64,000 nucleotides of DNA from Sediminibacterium ginsengisoli (lineage in GTDB: Bacteria > Bacteroidota > Bacteroidia > Chitinophagales > Chitinophagaceae), in assembly GCF_900167075.1 (NCBI RefSeq), contig NZ_FUWH01000011.1:74455-138454 (forward strand), in the 5' to 3' direction. The first letter of the stretch is position 1. Each line of letters opens with the position of its first letter. The position numbers and the translations under genes were made by a program. Positions 35,662 to 46,800 of this stretch are shown here, piece after piece. The notes under the pieces were generated by a model. That model was not told the origin of the DNA. It ran no database searches and saw only the letters and a list, made by a program, of their open reading frames with translations.

Positions 35662-36252
35662 ATGAAAAAGATAGCATTTATTCTGCTGGCCGGCGGCTTG
35701 GTAATGCAGGCCTGTAATAACGGTGATAAAAACAAAGACAGTGTAGACAGTGCCAACCAGGCAAACAAAGAAGCGGCCGCACCCGGCTCCGACACCACTA
35801 CAGCGCCGGTAATGACCGTAGATAAGGAAAGCGCAGACTTTGCAGTGAAAGCCGCAAATGGCGGTATGATGGAAGTAGATCTCGGCCGCTGGGCAGAATC
35901 TCACGCTTCCGCACAGAGCGTGAAAGATTTCGGTTCCATGATGGCATCAGATCACAGCAAAGCCAACGAAGAACTTAAAACCCTGGCCGCATCCAAAAAC
36001 ATTACGTTACCTGCGGCTGTAAGCGACGACACCAAAAAGCACATGGACGATATGATGGCCAAAAAAGGTGCTGACTTCGACAAAGCCTATGTAAACATGA
36101 TGGTAGACGACCACAAGGAAGATATCTCTCTTTTCGAGAAAGCAGCCGCTAACCTCGCCGACCCTGACCTGAAAGCCTGGGCCGCGAAAACACTCCCTAC
36201 GCTGCGGAAGCACTATGATGCGATCAAAGCCATTAAAGATAAAATGAAGTAA
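35662..36252 (+). CDS. DUF4142 lipoprotein
   Basis: 196 residues from the ATG at 35662; the longer frame from 35629 would bury the signal. Lipobox VMQAC (about residues 14-18), then a low-complexity linker, then a DUF4142 helical bundle with ESADFAVKAANGGMMEVDLG, FGSMMASDHSKANEEL and YVNMMVDDHKEDISLFEKA. The domain is ferritin-like in fold and rich in His, Asp and Glu. Its role in the envelope is unproven. Its 3' end runs into the terminator at 36253. Confidence 0.9.
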   Translation: MKKIAFILLAGGLVMQACNNGDKNKDSVDSANQANKEAAAPGSDTTTAPVMTVDKESADFAVKAANGGMMEVDLGRWAESHASAQSVKDFGSMMASDHSKANEELKTLAASKNITLPAAVSDDTKKHMDDMMAKKGADFDKAYVNMMVDDHKEDISLFEKAAANLADPDLKAWAAKTLPTLRKHYDAIKAIKDKMK

Positions 36253-36286
36253 AAGAAAGGAACAGGCTAAAACCTGTTCCTTTCTT
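36253..36286. terminator. Bidirectional terminator, DUF4142 and OYE genes
   Basis: 14-bp stem AAGAAAGGAACAGG/CCTGTTCCTTTCTT with CTAAAA loop, starting directly after the DUF4142 stop and ending 2 bp before the convergent stop. Confidence 0.9.
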
Positions 36287-36288
36287 CT

Positions 36289-37359
36289 TTATTTCCTGGG
36301 CCTGGCCCGTTCGTATTGAGCCGGCCAGGCCATATCCGCACCCAGTTCGTGTGCTGCGTGTAACGGGAAATAAGGGTCGTGCAGCATTTCCCTGGCCAGC
36401 AGTATTACATCTGCTTTATCCTGCCGGAGTATGTATTCGCACTGGCGGGCGGTGGTGATCAGGCCCACGGCTCCTGTAGCTATCTCTGCTTCTTTGCGTA
36501 TTTTTTCAGCAAAGGGAACCTGATAACCGGGTTCCGCCTTGATCTGCTGGTGGGCAACGCCTCCACCGGAGGAACAATCCACCAGGTCAACACCATTTGC
36601 TTTCATCAGCAGGGCCAGCTGAACAGATTGTTCGGGATCCCAGCCGCCTTCCGCCCAATCGCTCGCGGAAATGCGGACCCAGAGTGGCATCCCCGAAGGG
36701 ATTACAGCCCTTACAGCACCGATGATCTCCATCAGGAACCGGATACGGTTTGTAAAATCACCGCCATACTGATCGGTACGGGTATTACAAAGCGGAGACA
36801 GGAACTGGTGAATGAGGTACCCGTGCGCGGCATGGATCTCAATGAAATCATAACCTGCTTCCACGGCACGAACCGCACTTTTAGCAAAATAGTTAATATA
36901 CGTTTTAACCAGTTCTGTATCAATCGCGTGTGGTGGTTTTTCGGCGTTGGTAAACGGAATTGCCGAAGGAGCAACGGTTTGCCAGCCGCCCTGTTCTTCC
37001 GCAAGCTGGAGATTTCCTTTCCAGGGTGCGCTGTGACTGGCTTTCCGCCCGGCATGGGCCAGCTGGACGCCTGCAAGTGCGCCATGTTGTTTAATGAATG
37101 TGGTGATTTCCTGCAGTTTTTCAATATGAAGATCAGTCCAGAGACCAAGGTCTTCAGGGGATATTCTCCCTTCGGGTGAAACAGCGGTCGCTTCCTGTAT
37201 AATGGCACCTGCACCGCCGACAGCGCGGCTGCCGAGGTGTACTAAATGCCAGTTATTGGCAAATCCGTCCACGGCGCTGTACTGGCACATCGGCGAAACA
37301 ACGATACGGTTGCGCAATACGCTGTTCCGGGTCTGAAAAGGGGAAAACAGTTTACTCAT
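36289..37359 (-). CDS. Old Yellow Enzyme family NADPH oxidoreductase (YqjM-like)
   Basis: 356 residues from the ATG at 37359; codons further upstream (to 37392) are not family-like. It is an FMN-binding TIM barrel that reduces activated C=C bonds. Landmarks: Cys25 in VVSPMCQYS (the YqjM redox cysteine), HLGSRAVGGAGAII, QLAHAGRKAS (substrate His region), HAAHGYLIHQFLSPLCNTR and QYGGDFTNR. The C-terminal KPRK-like basic end and the Cys type place it in the thermophilic-like/YqjM class. A possible minus-7 box TATCTTTA is at 37381-37374. Monocistronic. Confidence 0.94.
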   Translation of the reverse strand: MSKLFSPFQTRNSVLRNRIVVSPMCQYSAVDGFANNWHLVHLGSRAVGGAGAIIQEATAVSPEGRISPEDLGLWTDLHIEKLQEITTFIKQHGALAGVQLAHAGRKASHSAPWKGNLQLAEEQGGWQTVAPSAIPFTNAEKPPHAIDTELVKTYINYFAKSAVRAVEAGYDFIEIHAAHGYLIHQFLSPLCNTRTDQYGGDFTNRIRFLMEIIGAVRAVIPSGMPLWVRISASDWAEGGWDPEQSVQLALLMKANGVDLVDCSSGGGVAHQQIKAEPGYQVPFAEKIRKEAEIATGAVGLITTARQCEYILRQDKADVILLAREMLHDPYFPLHAAHELGADMAWPAQYERARPRK

Positions 37360-37882
37360 TCCGGTTCTTTTTCTAAAGATACGACCGAACAAAACGAACA
37401 GGCGTTAATATATTCTGACCGCCGTAAATCTCAATAATGATGCAGATTTCATTCAGTAAAACCCAAAACTCCCCTATCTTCGCATGGCTTTGCTTTTCAG
37501 GCTGTTCGCAGAAACAGTCTATTACTGCTACCTTGTTACCTTGAACGGATATAACCGATAGAATAATTACAACCTCAAGCTGAGATTACATGAGTCGTTC
37601 CTGAAAGGGAAATGACGATATCGTGCTTATCCGTGCTTTATGGCCGGTGAATTATAAAAAACACAAAACAAGAACCGACTGTGATGAAAGGTATTTTGAC
37701 TATTGATCAGTTCTCCCTGCAAAAAAAGCTGCCATCCCAGGCTGCCTTACTGCGCAAATATGCGTCTTCGGTCCAAACGGTGCTGTATTTTTTTCTATTA
37801 AAAGACAGCATAACCCTATCTTTTTTAAGAAAATACGCCTGTTTTAACTAATTTTCGTTCTCCAAATCCTATTATCCTGTTT
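37360..37882. promoter_or_regulatory. Long divergent region upstream of the second giant adhesin
   Basis: 523 bp. A TATCTTCG box at 37476-37483 is the best candidate minus-7 element on the plus strand, though no good minus-33 partner is seen. If used, the adhesin mRNA has a leader of about 390 bases. The leader holds a 55-codon open frame (37684-37851, start ATG, two RKYA motifs) ending 31 bp before the adhesin start. Nothing else is recognised. Confidence 0.35.
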
Positions 37883-40800
37883 ATGCAGAAAGCCGACCTG
37901 TGCCGACATCCGCGACGCCGATCATTTCTCCCTGGCAAAGCTGTTTCATTTATATTATTGTTCCTTGTAAGCATTACGGGGTTATCTGCCCAATACACAA
38001 CAACCGCCTGCAGTGGCAGCAGCTTTTCATTTACATTACCGGCAGCGCCTCCGGCATTACAATATACCTGGACCGTTGCAAGCATTACACCTGCAGGAAC
38101 CGTAAATGCCACTCCCCAGGCCGCTCCACAGAATGCCGTATCGCAGACACTTACCAATACAGGTAATGTCAGCAGTACCGTACAGTATAATGTAGCAGCC
38201 ACCGATGGTACCAATTTCACATTGGATGTAACGGTGTATCCCCGTCCTCAGTTAACGAACACCCCGGCTGCTGCTGTTTGCAGTGGTACACCGTTTAATT
38301 TTCTTACCGCATCGAGTGTTGGAGGAACAACAGTAACCTGGGACAGAGATCCATCCGTCGGCATATCGCCCGTGAATAATTCGGGTAACGGTGATATCAG
38401 TGAAACAATGACCAATACCGGTAACCCGGCCAATGCGACCTACCGGGTTCATCTTACTGCAAATGGCTGTACTTACACAAACAATATTACAGTAACCGTT
38501 AACCCCTTACCTGTTTTGAACAGTCCGCTGAATGCGCCTGATGTGTGCAGCGGTGTTACCTTTAATTATATACCTACTTCGCCGCAGTCGCCGGGTGTAA
38601 CATTTGCATGGACCAGGGCTTCATTTGCCAATATCAGTAATGCGCCGGCAAGCGGGAATAACAATCCCGCAGAAGCACTGATCAATACCAGCCTGGCAAG
38701 CGTACCTGTGAGTTACGTATATACGCTTACCAAAACTGCAACCGGTTGTAGTAATACAGCAACAGTAAATGTAAATGTATTGCCTACACCCGTACTCAAC
38801 AGCAGCACTACGGCGCAGATCTGCAGCGGTAATACGTTCTCTTATGTTCCTACAACCGCACTAGGGGGAAGTACTTTTATCTGGGCAAGAGCTGCATCTG
38901 CCGGTGTCAGTCCCAACTCGAGCAACGGAGCAGGTGCGATCAATGAAGTGCTTACCAATACCACTACAGCGCCAACTACCGCAACCTATGCATTTGTGGT
39001 GAGCAACGGCGGTTGTAACAGTACAGCCAATGTAGTGGTGACCATCAATCCGAATCCTGTTTTAAGCAGTTCTATTAATCCTGCCAATGTCTGCAGCGGA
39101 ACACCGTTTACGTATACACCAACATCAGTACAATCGCCGGATGTGACGTTTACATGGACGAGGAATGCGGTACTTGGAATTGATAATCTTGCAGCAATCA
39201 ATCAGAATGGCGGTATCAATGAGGTGCTTACCAATTCAACCACCGCTCCTATCGATGTTACGTATGGTTATGTGTTGAATAACATCGTTACCAATTGTAC
39301 ATCTATACAGAATCTTACTGTAACAGTTAACCCGATACCTGTTATTCCTTCACCTGTAACTGAAAATATCTGCAACAACAGTGGTTTCCTTGTGCTGCCA
39401 ACTGCGGCACCGCAGGGAACAACATTTACCTGGTCGTTACCTACGATACCGGTAACAGGTTCCATCACCGGGCCGATCGCAGCTCAGCCGGTTCAGCAAC
39501 CTTATATCAGCGGCGGGCCATTCACCAATACGTTGCCTGTATCTTCAGTGATTACCTATACCGTTACACCATACCTGAACGGCTGCCAGGGGAGTGATTT
39601 TACATTGAATGTGAATGTAGGCACCGTTGACCCTAATGCGATAAATCTTGTTCTTACCAATGAATTGCCGGTGTGCAGTGGCTCTGCGTTTTATACAGAA
39701 CTTTCAAGTTCTGCTCCGATGCCTCAGGTGTTTACATGGGAAAGAGTTTATACAGCTGGCATAACCAATGCCGCTACTCCGGTTAATACAAGTAATGTTA
39801 TTAACGAGGTACTCTACAACTCCACCACTAACCCGGTATCTGCACGTTATATTATAAGGGTAACTTCAGGTAGTCCGGGCTGTACAATAGCCTTTACAAA
39901 AAATATAGTGGTAAATCCTGCCATACAGATCACAAGCACGCTTAATCCAACACCTGTTTGCAGCAATACAACATTCACTTATCCACTGGCTACGAATATT
40001 CCTTATGTGGAGGCACCGTGGGCCAGGCCTGCAATGGTAAATATCAACGGTAATGCGGCCGGAATCGGGGATGTGGCAATAAGCCCATTAAGTGAAGTCC
40101 TTGTAAATTCATCCACTGCGCCAATAACTGTTACTTACAATATCAGTGTAAAGACTGCCGCAGGATGCCAAAGTTCGGCACCTGTATCTCTGGTTGTTAA
40201 TCCGGCACCGGTCTTAAACAATACAGCCTCTGCGCCTGCTGCTCTCTGCAGCGGAAGCAGCTTTTCTTATATGCCGACCTCTTCTACAGCTAATACGTTC
40301 TTTACCTGGAGCAGAGCTTCAGTTGCGGCTATCCTAAACCCACCAAGCAGCGGTGCCAATAACCCTAATGAACTTCTGGTAAATACTACATTGAACCCGG
40401 CGACAGTCAGTTATGAGTTCACACTGATCGCGAATGGCTGTCAGAATATACAAACTGTCAATACGGTGGTAAACCCCATCCCTGTGGTTACCGGTCAGAC
40501 AGCTGTTATATGTGCCAATACGGCTTTCACTGTTACACCGGGAAGTGTACCTGCAGGCACGCAATACACATGGGGAATGCCAACCAGTTCTCCGGGCGCA
40601 GCTGTAACCGGATTTTCAGCCAGTGCTTCTCCGCAGAGTAATATTTCGCAGATATTAAATAATACAACGCTCGACCCTGCAAGAGCTTATTATTCGGTAA
40701 CACCAACAGCCAACAGTTGTTCGGGTCTTCCTTTTACTGTGGAAGTGACCGTGAATCCAAGGCCTAATGTTGCTCCAATCAATACGGCTTTGTGCAGCGG

Positions 40801-43800
40801 CACGCCGCTGGTTTATGCTCCATCTCCTGTTCAGACAGGAACTACTTATTCATGGTCGGCACCAACACTCGGACCGGGCCTGACGGCAGGGCTTTCCAAA
40901 TCTGCGCAGACCAATATCAATGACCTGCTTACCAATAGCAGTACTTCGAGTGCATCGGCAGTTTATACGGTAACACCTGTAGCCAACAGTTGTACGGGCA
41001 ATATTTTTACAGTAACCGTACAGGTGAATCCTTTACCAGTGGTTGGCAATCTTACAACCGCACATTGCAGCGGAACAAGCTTTACACCCACTTTACCCGC
41101 AGTACCAGCGGGAACGAGTTATACCTGGCCGTTACCGGTATCTGTTCCTGGCGGAACGATCGTTGGAGCAACAGGACAGTTCGGGGCTGTTACCACTATT
41201 TCGCAACAACTGACAAGCAATACTACGGATCCGGTACAGACAACTTATACCATCTCTCCCGTATCAGGAACCTGTGCGGGCAATCCGTTTACGTTAACTG
41301 TAACCACCAATCCAAAAACAGAACTGAGCAGCAGTCTGACCGCAACGGTTTGCAGCAACACCGTGTTCAATTATACCGGCAGCAGCAATACACCTTCCAC
41401 CAACAGTTATACGTGGACGAGGTCTGCCGTTTCCGGTATCTCCAACGCGATCGGTTCCGCAAATTCGAATGTAATCAGCGAAACGCTGATGAATACCACA
41501 GCCAATCCGATCAATGTAACTTATGTGTATTCGCTGAATACGACCGGTAACTGCCCTAATACACAGAATGTGGTTGTCACGGTTAATCCGCAGCCTAAGC
41601 TGAACAGTTTGTTGTCGCCGGCTGTCTGCAGCGGAACTACGTTCAACTATACGGCAACCACATTAACAACGGGTACTTCAATCACATGGGCGAGAAACCT
41701 GGTGGCAGGTATCACCAACGGCGCATCTACCGGTGGCAATGCCATATCGGAACTACTGGTGAGCAGTGAACTCACGGCGGTAACCGTACCATATAATTTT
41801 ACGCTTTCTGCGAACGGCTGTACCAATAATGAGATCGTTTCCCTTATAGTGAATCCGTTACCTTCCGTAGGTGCATTAACAACAGCAGCCTGTACAAATA
41901 CAAGCTTCAGCATTACTCCTGCCAATGTACCAACCAACACGGTTTATACCTGGGGACTTCCAACCAGTAACCCGGTATCTGTTGTAACGGGCGGGACAAC
42001 CGGTACAGATGTAGCCGGCACGATCAGCGGAACATTGCAGAACGCAACACTGACGGATGCAACAGCCACTTACAGCATCATACCCAAATCAGGCACCTGT
42101 GCGGGCAATCCTTTCAGTCTTGCGGTAACCGTAAAACCTGTTGCAGTTGTAACATCGCCTGTTCCGTTAAGCGCGGTCTGCAGCGGAGATGTTATCAGCT
42201 ATACCCCAGCCGGTGTTCCTGCGGGAACAAGGTACAGCTGGGGGAATCCTTCTTTCCCTTCCGGGCAAACACTTACAGGCTTCCAGGCGCAATCGCTCGT
42301 GACCAGCTTCAGCCAGACATTAAGCAGCAGCAACAATATTCAGAATAATGCAACCTACACTGTTACGCCTAATTCCAACGGATGTGCGGGTGATCCGTTT
42401 ACAGTAGTTGTTCCGGTGAACCCAAGACCGGTTGTAAGCAATACAGTAAGCACGATCTGCTCCGGCAATACATTTACTGCAGCCATCGGCACGGTACCAG
42501 CGGGAACAACCTATAACTGGGGGATTCCTTCAGATATACCAGTGAGCAGCATTACCGGCGGGTCTGCATCGCCGGCAGGTGCCACCAGTATTTCGCAGCA
42601 GCTCTTTAACAACACCTATGCTGCAGCACAGCTCGTTTATACCGTGACCCCAGTAACAGGTGCCTGCTCCGGCGGACAGTTTACGGTAACAGTGAATGTA
42701 AATCCAGCCACACAACTGAGCAGTGCTGTTACCGCGGCAACCTGCAGCAACAACCTGTTCAATTATACCCCAGCCAGCAACACATCGGGAACATCCTATA
42801 CCTGGACAAGGGCTTTTGTTTCGGGTATTACCAATGCAGCCGGCGCCGGATCCAACGGAATCAGTGAAACGCTGATCAACAGCACTTCTGCGCCGATCGC
42901 CGTTCAATATACTTATATACTCAATACAGGAGCGAACTGCGGCAGAACGGAAACGGTAACAGTAACTGTAAACCCGACTCCGAAATTATCGAGCCTGACC
43001 ACACCTGCGGCTATCTGCAGCGGCAATACGTTTAATTATACGCCGGCTTCAGCAACTGCCGGGGCAACATTCCAGTGGGCGAGAAACCCGATCGTAGGCA
43101 TCAGTAATCCGGCCCAGACCGGCACAGGAAATCCTGCGGAGATACTGGTGAACATTTCAAACAATATCATTCCTGTTAATTACAGTTACCAGGTTTCTGC
43201 CAATGGCTGCAGCAATACAGAACTTGTTACCGTGAATGTAAATCCGCTGCCTTCTGTGGCTAACGGTACACTTGCGATCTGCAGTAATACTGCATTTACG
43301 TATGCTCCGGGAAGCGTACCGTTAAACACTACTTACAGCTGGACCGTTCCTGCAAGCAATCCTGCCGGTATCGTTACAGGTTCGGCAGGCGGAGGAGCGC
43401 AGGTATCGCAGACACTTGCCAATACCAGCAATTCTCCTGCTACTGCTACGTATACGGTGATTCCGGAAGCAAACGGATGTGCGGGTCAGGCGTTCACACT
43501 CGCTGTAACAGTAAACCCGATCCCTTCGGCCAACGATGCGATCCTGCCACCGGTATGCAGTGGCACACCGGTGAACTATACACCTGCAGGCATTGTTGCA
43601 GGTACTACTTACGCATGGGGCAATCCGCTGATCAATCCTGCCGGAACCCTGACAGGCGGCATTGCACAATCGGGCGTAAGCACATTTTCACAAACCTTAA
43701 CCGGTAATAATACGAGTATCAATACGGCGGTCTATACCGTTGTTCCAACCGCGAACAACTGTTCGGGTACAGCTTTCAAGATCACTGTTCCTGTAAAACC

Positions 43801-46800
43801 AGTACCTATCGTATCGGCACAGGTAGCTACGATCTGTTCCAACAATACATTCAGCATCGTACCTGCGGGTGTTCCTGCCAATACAACTTACAGCTGGGCC
43901 ACACCTGCAAGTTTCCCCTTCGGTGCCATTACCAACGGAACCGCATCTGCACCGGGTGCACAGCTGATCTCACAGCAGCTCATCAACAGTACCTATAATG
44001 CTGCAAGAGCAGAATATACAGTTACACCACAGGCAGATGGTTGCGCCGGTACGCCGTTCAATATTACGGTGAACGTAAACCCAGGCACACAACTGAATCT
44101 CAGCGTAACGCCACCGGCAATCTGCAGCAAAACCGTCTTCAGCTATGCTGCTGCAAGTAATACAGCAGGTACCAGCTTCAACTGGACAAGAGCCCAGGTA
44201 AACGGCATCAGCAATGCGCCTTCTGCGGGAACAAACAGTCCGGATGAAACACTGATCAATATTACCAACCAGCCGATCGCTGTTACCTATGTTTATTCAT
44301 TACGAACGGCCAGCAATTGCACCAATACACAGACTGTTACCGTAATGGTGAACCCTACCCCCGAGCTGGTAAGTGCGACCGTTGCTCCTGCCGTTTGCAG
44401 CGGAACAACGTTCTCTTATACACCTTTATCGAATGTGAGCGGAACCAGCTTTACCTGGACAAGAGGCTTCACTACTTTCATCAGTAATAATCCATCCAGC
44501 GGCATGGGCGATCCTGCCGAGCAATTGTTCAATACAACAACGGGGACGGTTTCGGTTAATTACCAGTACACTCTTACCGCCAACAACTGTTCCAATGTAC
44601 AAACCGTAACAGTGCCGGTGAGTCCTACCCCAACTGTAACCAACCGCAACGTAACAACCTGCAGTAATACGCCATTCAGCATTACGCCGGGCAACGTGCC
44701 GGGTAATACGCAGTATACCTGGAACATGCCGGTATACAATCCGGGCGGATCACTGAGCGGAGGTTTTGCGCAAAACAGCGGGCAGCAGTCTATCGGTCAG
44801 ACGCTGGTGAACCAGACCCTTAATCCTGCACAGGCCCGTTATACGGTTGTCCCTTCTGCGGGAGCCTGTACCGGTGCTGCGTTTACCGTAGATGTACTGG
44901 TGAACCCGGTAGCTACCGTATCGCCGCAGGTATTGCCGGCAGCATGCAGCGGCAGCACGTTTACTTATGCACCGGCTAATGTTCCGGCGGGCACAACCTA
45001 TACCTGGAGCTATCCGCAGATCATGCCTGTGAACAGTCTTACCGGTGCAACAGCCGAATCGGTGAACCAGTCGCTGATCAGCCAGACTCTGAGCAGCAGT
45101 AATAATATTACCAATACGGCGGTGTACACCGTTGTTCCTTCATCGTTCGGATGTGCCGGCAACAGTTTCACACTTGCAGTTACCGTTAACCCTGCACCGG
45201 TTATTGCCAATATCAGGGATACCATTTGTACAGGTTCTTCTTTTGCCATAGCGCCGTCGCCAGTACCGGCCAATACAACGTATACATGGGGCACTCCGGT
45301 TCATTTTCCTTTCGGGTCCATTATCGGGGCCAATGCACAGGGCGCGCCGGTTACCAATATTTCGCAGACGCTGATCAATACCACAACCGCATCTGCACAG
45401 GCCATTTATACGGTTACACCGGTTGCAGGAACCTGTGCGGGTAATCCGTTCACCATTTCAGTTACCGTAGGCGCTAACCTTCCTGCTATCGCCAACCAGG
45501 CTGTAACGATCTGCAGCGGATCAACCTTTAATGCAACGCCGGTTAACGCACCACCCGGAACCACTTTCAGCTGGAATGCGCCTAGTCCGGCGCCTGCCGG
45601 TTCGGCCACGGGTATGAGTGCCGCCATATTACAAACCGCCGTTTCGCAGACACTCAATAACCTGACTGCCAACAACAGTATTGTAGCTTATACCGTTCAG
45701 GCCAGGAATACAGGCTGTGTCAGCAACAGCTTTACAGCAACCGTAACGGTATTGCCTGTTCCGAAAGTTACAGTTACGGGTAATGCAGTGATCTGCCGTT
45801 ATCCTACCGATACCGTTTCGCTCCAGTTTGTTGGTCAGGGGCCTTACAGCTTTACTTATATCGACAATAATGTGCCGCATACCATCTCGGGTATTACAAC
45901 GTCCCCTTACCGGCTGGTAATCCCTGCGGGTGCTGTTGGCCAGCGAACCATCGCATTTACAGATGCCACGCATTACGCATGCAGCAATACCAAAGACACC
46001 AGTTATTTCACGCAGGTGATCAATCCATTGCCTGTGGGTACCATCAACTCACTGCACGGAACTTATATCTGTAACAATATCGCAGACACCCTGTTCATCA
46101 CTTCGCCGGACAGTCTCGGCTACCAGTGGCGGAGGAACGGAACTGCATTGGCAGGCGCTACGGATGATACACTGGTAACAGCAGATGCCGGAAGATACAA
46201 TGCGCTGCTCACCAACCGCTATGGATGTATGGATACCGTAGCTGTTCCGATGACACTGATCAAAGTATCGCAACCTATCCTGAAATTATCTTACGATACT
46301 TATTGTATCAACACACAAATGAATTTCAGAAACCTGACCGATACGAATACAACCGGAACGATCACCTGGACCTGGAATTTCGGTGATGGTAATGTGCGTA
46401 ACGGTTATAACAGCTTCAATACCTATACAACAGGAGGAGACCATCATATCAGGTTAACGGCGCTGCAGCAGTTCTGTCCTGCAACACCTACCTCTATGGA
46501 CACAACTGTAAATATCCAGTTCCCGATACCAGGCCTCACCATGCAATCGGTAAGCGCTTACAAAGGGATACCAACACCTGTTGCGGTAAGGAGCATTCCT
46601 GATTACCGCTACCGCTGGACGCCATCGTGGGGAATTCATCAGCCAGACAGTGCCAGTACCACATTCAATTACCAGCAGACGCAGCAGTATGTGATCAACC
46701 TGATCTCTCCTGCGGGCTGTATTACAAGGGATTCATTACTGGTGCGGGTATTCGATAACCCGATGATCGATATCCTGGTACCGAAATCCTTTACACCTAA

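Noticed and set aside
36379..37179. 266-codon plus-strand frame opposite the Old Yellow Enzyme gene
   Set aside because: Antisense shadow; the minus-strand product has all family motifs.
37684..37851. 55-codon frame as an annotated gene
   Set aside because: No similarity, no signal, no clear ribosome site; kept only as part of the leader observation.
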